A stretch of DNA of 64,000 bases, taken from the NCBI GenBank assembly GCA_964651705.1, contig CAZYWZ010000021.1, positions 12,806-76,805 on the forward strand, written 5' to 3'. The notes below the pieces were generated by a model. That model had not been told where the DNA came from. It searched no databases and saw only the letters and a program-made list of their open reading frames with translations. The DNA is from JADLBR01 sp964651705. Its GTDB lineage: Bacteria; Verrucomicrobiota; Verrucomicrobiia; JADLBR01. This document shows positions 1-8,728 of the stretch, in pieces. Both the position numbers and the translations under genes were made by a program. Positions within the stretch are counted from its first letter, which is position 1; each line of letters opens with the position of its first letter.

Positions 1-1738
1 GCAGCGCCTCCAAAATCCGGTTGCTGCTGCCCTCGTCGCGGCCTCGGCTCGGCCCACCCGCGCCGGAGAAACCCTCGCCCGGGGTGCGCTTGACCAGCTC
101 CGCCCGCGGCGCCTCCTTGCCCTTGTCACCGTCCTTGTCCCCACTGGGCTTCCACGAACCGAACCTCTCCCGCAGCCCGCCCAAGAATCCGCCGCCGGGG
201 CCGGAATCCCGCGACCCGCGCTCGCCAATGCCGGAACCAGCCAGGCCTACCTGACGGACCCCATCCCGCGAACCGTCGCCCCCGGAGCGCCTCTGTTCCA
301 GCAGGGCGGGGAAATCTTTGGCCGGACCCCGATAGGCCACGCCGCGCCGATGCTTCGGGTCGTGCTCCCATCGCCCAATCCCAGAACCCAGACCCCCGCC
401 TTCGCCATGGCCGCCCGGAGATCCCCTCTCCAACTGCGCCTTGGCGAGCAGATCCTTGTACTGCTGGTTACCGCGCGCCCTATCGAACCGGCCCCGCATC
501 CATTCCCGGTCCTCAGGCGAGAGGTTCTTCAGCCGATCCACCAGCACGGGGTCCTTGATGCCCGCCCGCCCCCAGTCGAGCTTGCCCCAATCGCCCCGGC
601 GCCAATCGACCCGATCCATGTCCACGCGGCGCCAATCGACACGGTTCCAGTCAAACTTCCGGAAATCCGCGTGCCGCCAGTCGTACCGGTTGATATCGAT
701 GTTATCGATGTTGATGTGCCGGATGTCGATGTCGCGCCCGCCGTGCCGGATGCGGTCGCAGCGCCTCCAGTCCACCCGGTCCCAATCGCAGTCGTCCCAG
801 TCGATCCGGTGATTCCTGCGCCAGTGATAACCCCGATACCCGTGGTCCCACCAGTCGTCGTAGTCCCGGCAATACACGATGCGCCGGTCGTACCAGTCGC
901 AATCATTCCACCACCAGGAGAAGGAGCCGATGGCCACGCCCAGCCCAAAGCCGATGAAGCCCGGCGTCCAATCCTCCACGTAGGTGTAGCCGCTCGGATA
1001 ATACACGATCTCCGGGTCGTAGGTCGGGACGTAGATCACCTCGGGCTGCGCCGGCTCGATCACCACCACGGTCCGGTCGCCCGCCGTCTCCACCTCGACG
1101 GTCTGCTTGTCATTCGATTTCAGCGTTCCCGCCGCCTGCGCCTTCATCCGCATCCGCTGGATCGCGTCCAGCACGTCCTGCTCCTGCCCGAGCACCGCAT
1201 CCCCGAGCTGCGTCGTCCAATCCAGATTCTCGTCCATGTACTGCAGCACGTCGGGGAACGCGCACAGGGCCTTGACGCTCGGCGCCCACTCCCGGTCGGT
1301 CACCGCCTTCTCCAGGGCCTCTCCCTCGAGCCCCTTGTTCGCCTGCGCCCAGCGCGATGCCTGCACCACCTCCAGCGGGTAGGTCGACGCCGGCAGCAAC
1401 TGCGCCAGCAGCGGGTCGGGATACAGCGCCACCGGACCCACCAGTTTGTCCAATTGCTCGGCGCTCAAAAGGGCTGCGGCCTGCGGGGTCGGCGGTGGCG
1501 GCGCCTCCGCAACGGCCGGGGCCTGCGGCGTCGGCGGTGTCACCGGAACCAGCACCGGCGTTTCATCGATTGGCGGCCTCACGGCCTCGGCGGCCTCGCG
1601 GGTCGGGGGCTCCGGCAAGACCGGCGCCTGGGCCACAGGGGCCTTGGCCTGCTGCCCGCAGGCCGCGAACGTCATCGCAAAACCCAGCGCCAATACCATC
1701 GCGCCCGCGGGGTTGTGGTGTTCTCTCAGTGTTTCCAT
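1..1738 (-). CDS. DUF3300 domain-containing secreted protein (partial, C-terminus beyond window)
   Basis: The frame opens at an ATG and stays open to the window edge, so at least 579 residues are present. A hydrophobic stretch near residues 12-25 ends in a Cys (AACGQQ), which suggests a lipoprotein signal. A Pro/Ala-rich linker follows, then the DUF3300 core (motifs DKLVGPVALYPDPLLAQLLP and TYPLEVVQASRWAQ). After a Tyr/Trp/Gly-rich stretch comes a strict five-residue repeat array of units such as VDWRR, CDWDR, FDWNR and LDWGR, and then a charged Gly/Arg tail. The DUF3300 assignment is firm, but the family's function is unknown; an envelope location is inferred from the signal. The upstream region carries a REP hairpin pair. 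Confidence 0.85.
   Translation of the reverse strand, partial: METLREHHNPAGAMVLALGFAMTFAACGQQAKAPVAQAPVLPEPPTREAAEAVRPPIDETPVLVPVTPPTPQAPAVAEAPPPPTPQAAALLSAEQLDKLVGPVALYPDPLLAQLLPASTYPLEVVQASRWAQANKGLEGEALEKAVTDREWAPSVKALCAFPDVLQYMDENLDWTTQLGDAVLGQEQDVLDAIQRMRMKAQAAGTLKSNDKQTVEVETAGDRTVVVIEPAQPEVIYVPTYDPEIVYYPSGYTYVEDWTPGFIGFGLGVAIGSFSWWWNDCDWYDRRIVYCRDYDDWWDHGYRGYHWRRNHRIDWDDCDWDRVDWRRCDRIRHGGRDIDIRHINIDNIDINRYDWRHADFRKFDWNRVDWRRVDMDRVDWRRGDWGKLDWGRAGIKDPVLVDRLKNLSPEDREWMRGRFDRARGNQQYKDLLAKAQLERGSPGGHGEGGGLGSGIGRWEHDPKHRRGVAYRGPAKDFPALLEQRRSGGDGSRDGVRQVGLAGSGIGERGSRDSGPGGGFLGGLRERFGSWKPSGDKDGDKGKEAPRAELVKRTPGEGFSGAGGPSRGRDEGSSNRILEAL
573..815 (-). repeat. In-frame pentapeptide-like array inside the DUF3300 gene
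   Basis: About fifteen consecutive five-residue units follow the pattern hydrophobic-D-aromatic/aliphatic-x-R/K, for example VDWRR, IDIRH, IDINR, YDWRH, ADFRK, FDWNR, VDMDR, GDWGK. The DNA repeats with a 15-nt period built on the gccaatcgac / gccagtcg words on the plus strand. Spacing and the central Asp resemble pentapeptide-repeat proteins, but Trp replaces the usual Leu/Phe. Confidence 0.75.
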
Positions 1739-1822
1739 GGCTCGCCTCCAACCCATTAGACGATACCCCCGCCCCACCGATTCGCGAATTCTGTCCGGCC
1801 GCCGCCCGCCGCCGCCGAAAGT

Positions 1823-1892
1823 GTAGCCCATCTGGTCACAGATGGGCCGGGGCGCTCAGCCAGCGCTTCCACGGCCTGACGGCCGCGGCTAC
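1823..1892. repeat. GTAG/CTAC-bounded double-hairpin REP element
   Basis: The 70-bp unit starts GTAGCC and ends GGCTAC. It contains one hairpin with GCCCATCTG / CAGATGGGC arms and a second with CCACGGCC / GGCCGCGG arms. A unit of the same length and layout lies at 63833-63902, and a rearranged reverse-orientation version lies at 46976-47053. It sits upstream of the DUF3300 gene and downstream of the GH10 gene. Confidence 0.85.
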
Positions 1893-1912
1893 AATCGGAA
1901 TCTCCGGGCGGC

Positions 1913-3280
1913 CTACTTCCCCACCACCAGACGCACCGGCACCGCCCTCCCGCTCGAATGCTTCACCTCAAATCTCCCGCCCGGCCCAGCTCCCGATACC
2001 TCGACCGAATACCGCCCGAAGAATCCCCTAAATCGAATCACCCCGCCCGCGTCCGACCGGCACTCCGCGCGCGTCTTCCACTCGCCGTTGATGAGCCGAT
2101 CCAGCGCCCGATACGCGGCCTTCGGCTCAAAGCGGGCATCCACCAAGCCACCCATCGCCTCGTTCTCGCCCTTCACCGCCGTCCCGTCGCCCAGATTCCA
2201 CCAGGTGATGCCCGCCATCCGAGGCGCGCTGAACCACAGCCGATAGTGGTCCCGCACCACCTCCTCCTGAAGGGCCTCGCCTCCCTCACCCGCCGAGGGA
2301 AAGGTGATCTCGGTCACGTACAGCGGCAGCCCAAACTCGCCGAATTGCTCGTACACATCCAATAGCCGATTCGGGTCACACTTCGGATCCGCCAAGAACG
2401 CGTCCAGCTTCTCGCGCCGAAAATAGTGATATTGGAACCCGATCCCCCGGATCTTCGCCCCCTCCGCCAACAGCGTCTTGATCTGCGCGAAATACGGGTT
2501 CTCCGGCGCCCGCAAGAAGTTGAACGGGTTGGTCACCTCGTTGATCATCAGGGTCGTCCCCTCCGGAAACAGCGGCGCCACCTCCTCGAATGCCCAGCGC
2601 ACGTACTCCCGCCCCGGCGTGTACAGGGGATAATTGGTCTTGCACACCAGCGACTCGTTCACCACGTCCCAGATCCCGATCTTCCCCCCGTAGCGGCCCG
2701 CGATCTCCCGAAACCGTTTCCGATACAATCCCTTCAATTCCCCCGCGTCCGACGGCAACCACGGCGGGTTGTACGCGTGCCACAGCAGCGGGTGGCCCTT
2801 CAGCGTCACCCCATGCTTCTCCGCCCACGACAGATACCGGTCCGGCGGCGGGCGGCGCCACATGTCCCGCGAACCCGCCTCCTGATACCTCAGTTCCCCG
2901 CGCGCCGGCTCCGTCCCCTCCCAATAGAATGGCACCGTCGCGAAATTGAACAGCCGCAGGAAACCCTCCTCGTACTTCCGGTTCTGCTCCGCCGTCTCAA
3001 GCTGCCCCAGGACGAAGGCGTTGCACCCGAAAAGAAATTCGTGCCCCGTCTGCGCCGCCACCACCGTCGCCCCAGCCACCGGCTTGCCCGCCGCGTCCAC
3101 CAGCTCAATCGCCAGATCCCCCTTCCGGTAGCGCTCGATGTTCTCCGCGATCCTCGCATCCACCGCAGGATCCCGCCACAGCTTCCGGTACGACTCCGGC
3201 GCCGCCGCAGTCACCCCGCACGCCAAAACAACCGACCCGATACATGCCACCACCCGACCCGCAAATGACGTCGCTCTCAT
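1913..3280 (-). CDS. GH10-type endo-beta-1,4-xylanase-like glycoside hydrolase
   Basis: A 455-residue secreted protein with a signal peptide (about residues 1-27). After a small beta-rich N-terminal part it has the GH10 TIM barrel: GHPLLWHAYNPPWLP (substrate His), WDVVNES with the acid/base Glu at about 209, and YVTEITF with the nucleophile Glu at about 324, followed by ITWWNLGDG. These are the two GH10 catalytic positions. An upstream in-frame ATG would add 22 residues. This start is preferred because the signal peptide begins here and because it places the conserved operator at the same distance as in the GH13 gene. A role in xylan or related beta-glycan cleavage outside the cytoplasm is inferred. 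Confidence 0.88.
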   Translation of the reverse strand: MRATSFAGRVVACIGSVVLACGVTAAAPESYRKLWRDPAVDARIAENIERYRKGDLAIELVDAAGKPVAGATVVAAQTGHEFLFGCNAFVLGQLETAEQNRKYEEGFLRLFNFATVPFYWEGTEPARGELRYQEAGSRDMWRRPPPDRYLSWAEKHGVTLKGHPLLWHAYNPPWLPSDAGELKGLYRKRFREIAGRYGGKIGIWDVVNESLVCKTNYPLYTPGREYVRWAFEEVAPLFPEGTTLMINEVTNPFNFLRAPENPYFAQIKTLLAEGAKIRGIGFQYHYFRREKLDAFLADPKCDPNRLLDVYEQFGEFGLPLYVTEITFPSAGEGGEALQEEVVRDHYRLWFSAPRMAGITWWNLGDGTAVKGENEAMGGLVDARFEPKAAYRALDRLINGEWKTRAECRSDAGGVIRFRGFFGRYSVEVSGAGPGGRFEVKHSSGRAVPVRLVVGK

Positions 3281-3314
3281 AGGTGCCCCCATCGTAGGAA
3301 GCCCCGCCCCACAA

Positions 3315-3358
3315 CACAAACGCATATTTGAATTTTTGTGTTTCACATGTGAATCCGC
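3315..3358 (-). promoter_or_regulatory. Promoter/operator block with dyad TTCACATGTGAA, upstream of the GH10 gene
   Basis: A perfect 12-bp palindrome lies at 3342-3353, about 61 bp upstream of the GH10 start. The surrounding 40 nt is AT-rich and aligns with 8729-8773 upstream of the GH13 gene at nearly the same distance. The dyad fits the TTCA-N4-TGAA pattern also seen at 30038 and 43384. The binding factor is unknown; the IclR-type regulator of this window is the obvious candidate. Confidence 0.65.
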
Positions 3359-3378
3359 ATGACCCGATGGATTTGGGT

Positions 3379-3404
3379 GTAGCCCATCTGGTGACAGATG
3401 GGCC
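3379..3404. repeat. Single GTAG-type REP hairpin
   Basis: GTAG is followed by the CCCATCTG / CAGATGGG hairpin found at 1823, 47022, 63773 and 63833. The second hairpin of the double unit is absent. It lies between the NHL and GH10 genes. Confidence 0.75.
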
Positions 3405-3431
3405 GCGCGGGCACCACTTCAGGCACCCGCC

Positions 3432-4517
3432 TCACCGCCGCTGCCGCACCACCCGGACGCGGTGCGTCGAGGTGTCGCCGACGTACACCGAGCCATCGGC
3501 ATCCACGAAAATCCCATGCAGGCGATTCATCCCGCACGCGAGCGGGTCGCCCTCCGGGCCGTCGCCCGGTGCGCCCGTGCCCGCGAGCAACTCCAGCGTC
3601 CCCCGCCTGATGTCGATCATCCGGACGCTGTGGCTCTCGGTGTCGGCGAGATAGACGTTTCCATCCGGCCCGATCGCGATGCCCTTCGGCCCAGATAGCG
3701 TCGCCTCCTTCGCCGGGCCACCGTTGCCGGTGAAACCCGGCTTCCCGGTGCCGGCGACGTGGTGGATCGTGCCCGCCTTCATGTCCAGCCGGTACACGCG
3801 GTTGCCCTCGCGCAAGGCGAGCCACAGGTCGCCCCGCGCGTCAAAGTCGATGGCCCGCGGGCCGTTCAATGGCGCGCCCGCGATCTTCGCGCCGTCCGGC
3901 GTCGGCAGGCGCTCGCCGGTCCCGGCGAATGTCGTGATGGCCCCCGTCCCCATGTCCACCTTGCGGATCCGGTGATTGCCGATGTCGCAGACATAGAGCG
4001 CGCCATCGGGGCCAAACTGGATGCTGTGCGGCGCCTTCATCTCCGCCCTGACCGCGGGCCCGCCGTCGCCGCCGAACCCCGCGGTCCCCGTCCCCGCCAC
4101 CGTCGAAATCACGCCCGTCCTCCCATCCACCCGGCGCACCACGTTGTTCTTCATCTCCACGAAAAATAGATTCCCACCGCGATCGAAACGGATCTCGTAC
4201 GGCTCGTTCAGTTCGGCCTTCGTCGCCTTGCCCCCATCGCCCGAATACCCCTTCCTCCCGCACCCGGCCACCGTCGTGATCTTCCCATCCGTCCCGACCC
4301 GTCGTATGGCGTGGTTCCCCGTGTCGCAAACGTAGATCGCCCCGTCCGGCCCCCGCACCACCCCGAATGGCCCATTCAGTCGCGCCCCCGTCGCCTTACC
4401 CCCGTCCCCCGAGTACCCCCTCTCCCCAGTCCCCGCTATCGTCGCGATCTCCCACTTCGCCTCGGCCAAGGCAACCGCCCCCATGAGCACCAACCCCACC
4501 ATCACTCGTGCAGCCAT
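3432..4517 (-). CDS. Secreted NHL-repeat beta-propeller protein
   Basis: A 361-residue protein with a short signal peptide (cleavage near AEA-KW at about 20). At least five or six NHL-type blades follow, each with the signature VAGTG-x-GxxGDGGPA, then GPxGI/VxxGPDGxxYVxDTxNHxIRxV. No catalytic domain is visible. Such propellers act as binding scaffolds or, less often, as lyases; no specific ligand can be named. The start is supported by a GGGGGGAG ribosome-binding site 4-5 nt upstream. It is about 150 bp from the GH10 gene with a REP hairpin between them, so co-transcription is possible but unproven. Confidence 0.85.
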   Translation of the reverse strand: MAARVMVGLVLMGAVALAEAKWEIATIAGTGERGYSGDGGKATGARLNGPFGVVRGPDGAIYVCDTGNHAIRRVGTDGKITTVAGCGRKGYSGDGGKATKAELNEPYEIRFDRGGNLFFVEMKNNVVRRVDGRTGVISTVAGTGTAGFGGDGGPAVRAEMKAPHSIQFGPDGALYVCDIGNHRIRKVDMGTGAITTFAGTGERLPTPDGAKIAGAPLNGPRAIDFDARGDLWLALREGNRVYRLDMKAGTIHHVAGTGKPGFTGNGGPAKEATLSGPKGIAIGPDGNVYLADTESHSVRMIDIRRGTLELLAGTGAPGDGPEGDPLACGMNRLHGIFVDADGSVYVGDTSTHRVRVVRQRR

Positions 4518-4594
4518 AGATCTCCCCCCACCCTAGAAAAACCAGCCGCCAATTCAACCCAATCCCGCCTTCCCCGCGCGCGAGTGGGCCGTGA

Positions 4595-4614
4595 GGCAGA
4601 CATTCTTGTCTGCC
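4595..4614. repeat. Perfect palindrome, GCAGACATTC family
   Basis: GGCAGACA and TGTCTGCC flank a 4-nt loop. The core GCAGACATTCTTG recurs at 30720 inside the coding sequence of an MFS transporter. Further GC-rich inverted segments extend to about 4680 in this intergenic region between two divergent genes. Confidence 0.65.
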
Positions 4615-4730
4615 CCCGTCGGCCCAGCGTCGCCGGTGCGGGCGACCCGCCCGCCTCCGGCGGAGCCCGACCGCCCACCGCCACCCATTTTCCGCGTGTC
4701 CCTCGCACGCCCACCCGCTACCCTTGACCC

Positions 4731-4925
4731 ATGCGCCTACAGCAGAACCAGATCTGGAAATCGGGCGATGCCTACCTCCGCATCGTTCGCCTCGAGCGAC
4801 TCCGGGTCGAATACAAGAGCCTGACGGACCCCGCCTCGCGCGAGGGCACCCACCACACCGTCACCAAGAAGGCATTCTGCCGCATGCTCAAGGGCGCCGC
4901 GCTCGTCACGGCCACGGCGCCATGA
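4731..4925 (+). CDS. Small conserved hypothetical protein upstream of the antiporter
   Basis: A 64-residue protein starting MRLQQNQIWK, basic, with no signal or membrane segment. The phrases RLERLRVEYK and GTHHTVTKKAFCRMLK look like a small folded nucleic-acid or regulatory protein; I recall similar short proteins from Verrucomicrobia-like genomes but cannot name a function. Its TGA overlaps the antiporter ATG (ATGA), so the two are probably translationally coupled. Confidence 0.65.
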   Translation: MRLQQNQIWKSGDAYLRIVRLERLRVEYKSLTDPASREGTHHTVTKKAFCRMLKGAALVTATAP

Positions 4926-7240
4926 CGGGACTCCTATTCATCCGCGATCTCGCAGTCGTGCTGCTCATCGCGGGCGGCGTCGCCTGGCTCTGCCAGCGCC
5001 TCGGGCTATCGGCCGTCGTGGGATATCTACTGGCCGGCATGATCATCGGTCCGCACACGCCCCCGTTCGCACTCGTCGCCGACCTCGACCGCGTCCAGAC
5101 CCTCGCGCAAGTCGGGCTCGTATTCCTCATCTTTTCCATCGGCCTGAACCTGAGCATCAGCCGCCTGAAACGCCTCGGGCTGCCGGTCATTATCGCGACC
5201 GTCGTCGGCGCGATCATCGTGCTCAACGGCGGCCGGCTCTTCGGCTGGGCGGTGGGCTGGGGCGGAACCGGCAGCCTGTTTCTGGCCGCCATGCTCATGG
5301 TCTCCAGCTCCGCCATCATCGGCAAGGTGCTCGAGGAATTGAATCTCACCCACGAGCGCGCCGGCCAACTGGCCCTCGGGGTCACCGTGCTGGAGGACGT
5401 CGTGGCCATCACCATGTTGACGCTGCTGACGTCGGTCGCGCAATTCGGCGGCGACGCCCCGCCCGCGCTCGCCCCCGCCCTCGGCACGCTGGCCGCGTTC
5501 ATCGCGCTCCTCGCACTCCTGTCGCTGCTGGTCATCCCAGGCCTGCTGGCCCGCGTCAGCCGAGATGGCCAGCCCGAGATCCGGACGCTCTTGGTCGGCG
5601 GCCTCTTGCTCTCCCTCGCCTGGCTCGCGGCCCGGGCGGGCTATTCGCTGGCCCTCGGCGCGTTCCTCTTCGGCGCGATCGTTGGCAGCACCCAATATCG
5701 GGTGGACATCCAGCGCGCCTTCGAGGGCCTGGGTCAGACCTTCGGGGCGGTTTTCTTCGTGGCCATCGGCATGCTGGTGGACATACGGCTCCTCCTGGAG
5801 GCGTGGCCCCTGGTGCTGGGGGTGGCGGCGCTCGCCCTGCTCCTTCGCCCCATCGCCTGCGCCCTCGGGTTCCTGGCCGTCGGAAACACCACCCGGGAGT
5901 CCCTCCAGGCGGGCCTCATCCTCACGCCCCTCGGCGAATTCAGTTTCATCATCGCCCAACTCGGCGTATCGAGCGGCCACCTGCCCCAGGCGGCCTATCC
6001 CGTCGCCGTCGGCGCCTCGCTGCTCACCTCGCTGGCCTCGCCCATCCTCGCGCGCCGCGCCGAGCCACTCAGCCACTATATCATGCGCGCCGAACCTCCC
6101 CGTCTCCGCCAGTGGCTGGGCCTCTATCACGACTGGCTGATTCGCCTCCGCGGCCAGCAGCCCCACGGCTCCCTCTGGAAATTGACGAACAAGCGCCTCC
6201 TCCAGATCGGCCTCTACGTCCTGGCCGTCTCGGCATTGCTCCTCTTGGCCGAGCCGATCTACGGGCGTGCCGTCGCGCACCTCGGGCACCTGCGCCTCCC
6301 GGCGCGCGCCATCCAGGTGATGTTCTGGGGCGGCTTCGGCCTCCTGTTGCTCGGCCCCCTCATCGCGATCTGGCGCAACATCGCCGCGCTGGCGATGATC
6401 CTCTCCGAGGCCGCCACGTCCGGCCCGTTCCCGAGGGGATCCGCGCGCCGCCTGCTGGAGATGGCGCTCCGCGGCGCGGCGCTCGCGGCGCTCGCGGCCT
6501 GGTTGCTGGCCCTCCTGCCCGTGTCCTTCCTGTCCCCAGGCACCATCGCCATTTTCGTGATCGCCCTCGCCATCGTCGCCGCGATCTTTTGGCGTCGCCT
6601 CGTGCACCTCCAGAGCCTGGTGGAAATCCAACTCCGGGATGAGTTCGCCCGCGCCAGCCATGCCGCCGCGACATCGGCTTGGCCGTCCACGCTCCCCCAA
6701 CAGTCCGCCGACTGGAGTCTGGACATCGAGGAGATCACCCTGCCGGGCGACTCCGCCCACGCGGGCAAGACGCTGGGACAGCTTGCCACGCGCGCCAGGT
6801 TCGGTTGCTCGGTGGTTGGCATCGACAGACAGGGTTACGGCATCGTCAACCCCAGCGCCGATACCGTGCTGTTTCCCAGGGACAGGCTCCTGCTCTTGGG
6901 CGATGCCGACCAGTTGGCCCGCGCCGGCCGCGAGCTGACCTCCGGATCCGCCATGTCCGACTCGCCCACCAGTTTTGACGAGCTCACCATGGAGACACTC
7001 ACCGTGCCCCTGAGGAGCCCGCTCTCGGGCAAAACCTTCGTCGAACTGGATCTCATCCGCAGGGTCGGCATCCAGATCGGCGCCATCCGCCGGGGCCCAG
7101 ACCACCAGATCCTCCCGCGCGGCCACGACCGATTCGCCGATGGCGATGAGTTGCTCGTCCTCGGAACCCCCGCCCAGATCTCCGCGTTCGCCGCCCTGCT
7201 GTCCCCGCGGCCAACCGACGCACCAGACCCGCCCCCTTGA
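4922..7240 (+). CDS. CPA2-family cation:proton antiporter with two C-terminal TrkA-C domains
   Basis: A 772-residue membrane protein. The first ~390 residues carry about 12 hydrophobic segments with CPA2 signatures (GYLLAGMIIGPHTPPF, FSIGLNLS, LMVSSSAIIGKVLEEL, LALGVTVLEDVVAI, TPLGEFSFIIAQLG). A second hydrophobic region lies at about 480-600. The tail has two tandem RCK_C/TrkA-C modules (from about 600 and 680), with no Rossmann-type TrkA-N domain between. It should exchange K+ or Na+ for protons at the inner membrane. The start is the ATG overlapping the small upstream gene; a longer frame upstream has no supporting homology. Its stop is 33 bp from that of the convergent GH13 gene. Confidence 0.88.
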   Translation: MTGLLFIRDLAVVLLIAGGVAWLCQRLGLSAVVGYLLAGMIIGPHTPPFALVADLDRVQTLAQVGLVFLIFSIGLNLSISRLKRLGLPVIIATVVGAIIVLNGGRLFGWAVGWGGTGSLFLAAMLMVSSSAIIGKVLEELNLTHERAGQLALGVTVLEDVVAITMLTLLTSVAQFGGDAPPALAPALGTLAAFIALLALLSLLVIPGLLARVSRDGQPEIRTLLVGGLLLSLAWLAARAGYSLALGAFLFGAIVGSTQYRVDIQRAFEGLGQTFGAVFFVAIGMLVDIRLLLEAWPLVLGVAALALLLRPIACALGFLAVGNTTRESLQAGLILTPLGEFSFIIAQLGVSSGHLPQAAYPVAVGASLLTSLASPILARRAEPLSHYIMRAEPPRLRQWLGLYHDWLIRLRGQQPHGSLWKLTNKRLLQIGLYVLAVSALLLLAEPIYGRAVAHLGHLRLPARAIQVMFWGGFGLLLLGPLIAIWRNIAALAMILSEAATSGPFPRGSARRLLEMALRGAALAALAAWLLALLPVSFLSPGTIAIFVIALAIVAAIFWRRLVHLQSLVEIQLRDEFARASHAAATSAWPSTLPQQSADWSLDIEEITLPGDSAHAGKTLGQLATRARFGCSVVGIDRQGYGIVNPSADTVLFPRDRLLLLGDADQLARAGRELTSGSAMSDSPTSFDELTMETLTVPLRSPLSGKTFVELDLIRRVGIQIGAIRRGPDHQILPRGHDRFADGDELLVLGTPAQISAFAALLSPRPTDAPDPPP

Positions 7241-7272
7241 GCGACCCTACCCGCGCCCGACCCGCACGAACC

Positions 7273-8694
7273 TCACTGCCGCCTCCCCACAAAATACCCG
7301 CAGGATCCCAAATCCCACACCAGGCGCCCGTCCCCCGCCGACGCCTTCGTCTCGCTCTCGATCAGGGATACGCGCGCGGGCACCCACCCTTCCGGCAGGT
7401 CGACCGCCGCACGCACCTTCCGATTCGAGAGATTCGCCACGACCAGGATCTCCTCTCCCCCCGCACGGCGCAGGAACGACAGGACATCGTCCGGCCGATC
7501 GTTGTCCAGCCACACGACCTCGCCCCGGTGGAGTGCGGCCTCGTCGCGCCGCAGACGGCACAGCTCCTTATAGAACGCCCGCTTCGCCGCCGGCTTGGGC
7601 AGGCACCCGGCCGCCCAGCCGACCGGCCAGCGCGCGTAGATGCTCTGCGGGCTCGTGTCCCCGATCTCCTGACCATTGTAGAGCATCGGCACGCCGTCCA
7701 GCGTGAAATTCACGACCGACATCGCCGCCGCCCCCCGTTCCCCGCACACCACCTCGGCCCGCAGCATGTCGTTCACGATGTCGTGGTTCTCCGTGTACCG
7801 GAGCAGCCGCGCCCCCCGCGGACGCTCCCCGCGCGTCTTCTCCCACAGCGCGCGCAGCGATGACGCAGGCTCGCCCTTCTGGAAAACCGCGTGCACCGCG
7901 CCCATCCACGAAAAGCTGTAATTGAGGTCGAACGCCTTCAGCTGGTCCTCCTTCCGCTGCCCCTCGGCAAGGATGACGATATCCGGGCGCAGCGGCTCCA
8001 GCCGCGCCCGGGCCTCCTCCCAAAAATCCAGCGGCACCGCGTCGGACACATCGCACCGGTATCCGTCGACCCCGAAATCCCTCACCCACCGCGCCATGTT
8101 CGCCCACAGGTATTCCCGCAGCTCCCGGCACTCGAAATTCAGGCGCGGAAAATTCCACGACCCGGTCGCGGCCTTCCCGTCCGCACCCCGCTGGATGAAA
8201 CCCGGCCGATCCATCAGCGCCGACGTCGGCCCGCAGTGGAAATACACCAGGTCCATCAGCACCCGCAGGCCCAGCTTGTGCGCGGTATCGATGAAATGGC
8301 GAAGATCGTCATCCGTCCCATACTCGGGATCGATCTTATTGTAATCCGAGATCCGGTACGGGTTGCGCGGGTTATTCGTCCCCGATGCTTTCTGCCGCTT
8401 GCTCCAGAACTCCTGCCGCATGTCGGGATCCGACAGATTGACCGGACTCAGGTAGAGGATCGTCGCGCCCAACTCCGCCACCTCCGGCAACCGCGCCGCC
8501 GCCGCCCGCATCGTCCCCTCCGGCGTGAAGCCCCGCAACCACACCTGGTACATCACCCCGCGCCCCAGCCATTCCGGCGAGGGACGCGCCTCCCGCGAAC
8601 CCAGATCCTTCGGCGCCTCCGCCCCCCAGCCCACCATGCATCCCAGACCCGCCACCCAAAGGGCGCCAACCGACCTCAATCCATTCGTTCTCAT
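7273..8694 (-). CDS. GH13 alpha-amylase-family secreted enzyme
   Basis: A 473-residue protein with a signal peptide (about 1-26). The (beta/alpha)8 barrel motifs are complete: LMDLVYFHCGP (region I), GVDGYRCDV with the nucleophile Asp at about 215, VILAEGQ with the acid/base Glu at about 244, and TENHD with the transition-state Asp at about 305. A C-terminal beta domain follows. The family acts on alpha-glucans; exact specificity cannot be read from sequence. It stands apart from the uxaC operon by 161 bp that contain its own operator-like dyad shared with the GH10 gene, so co-regulation of the two is likely. Confidence 0.9.
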   Translation of the reverse strand: MRTNGLRSVGALWVAGLGCMVGWGAEAPKDLGSREARPSPEWLGRGVMYQVWLRGFTPEGTMRAAAARLPEVAELGATILYLSPVNLSDPDMRQEFWSKRQKASGTNNPRNPYRISDYNKIDPEYGTDDDLRHFIDTAHKLGLRVLMDLVYFHCGPTSALMDRPGFIQRGADGKAATGSWNFPRLNFECRELREYLWANMARWVRDFGVDGYRCDVSDAVPLDFWEEARARLEPLRPDIVILAEGQRKEDQLKAFDLNYSFSWMGAVHAVFQKGEPASSLRALWEKTRGERPRGARLLRYTENHDIVNDMLRAEVVCGERGAAAMSVVNFTLDGVPMLYNGQEIGDTSPQSIYARWPVGWAAGCLPKPAAKRAFYKELCRLRRDEAALHRGEVVWLDNDRPDDVLSFLRRAGGEEILVVANLSNRKVRAAVDLPEGWVPARVSLIESETKASAGDGRLVWDLGSCGYFVGRRQ

Positions 8695-8728
8695 AGGCAG
8701 GGACCCATCATAGAAGACACGCCCGCCA

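Noticed and set aside
573..815. CRISPR-like regular repeat
   Set aside because: The 15-nt period is too short, there are no spacers, and the repeat is in frame within a protein gene.
350..1759. A 469-codon plus-strand frame over the DUF3300 gene
   Set aside because: Its Val/Pro repeats are the antisense reading of the pentad array; DUF3300 on the minus strand is the real gene.
5027..7126. A 699-codon open frame antisense to the antiporter
   Set aside because: Compositionally biased (Glu/Gly/Gln-rich), no domain, and the sense strand encodes a clear membrane protein.
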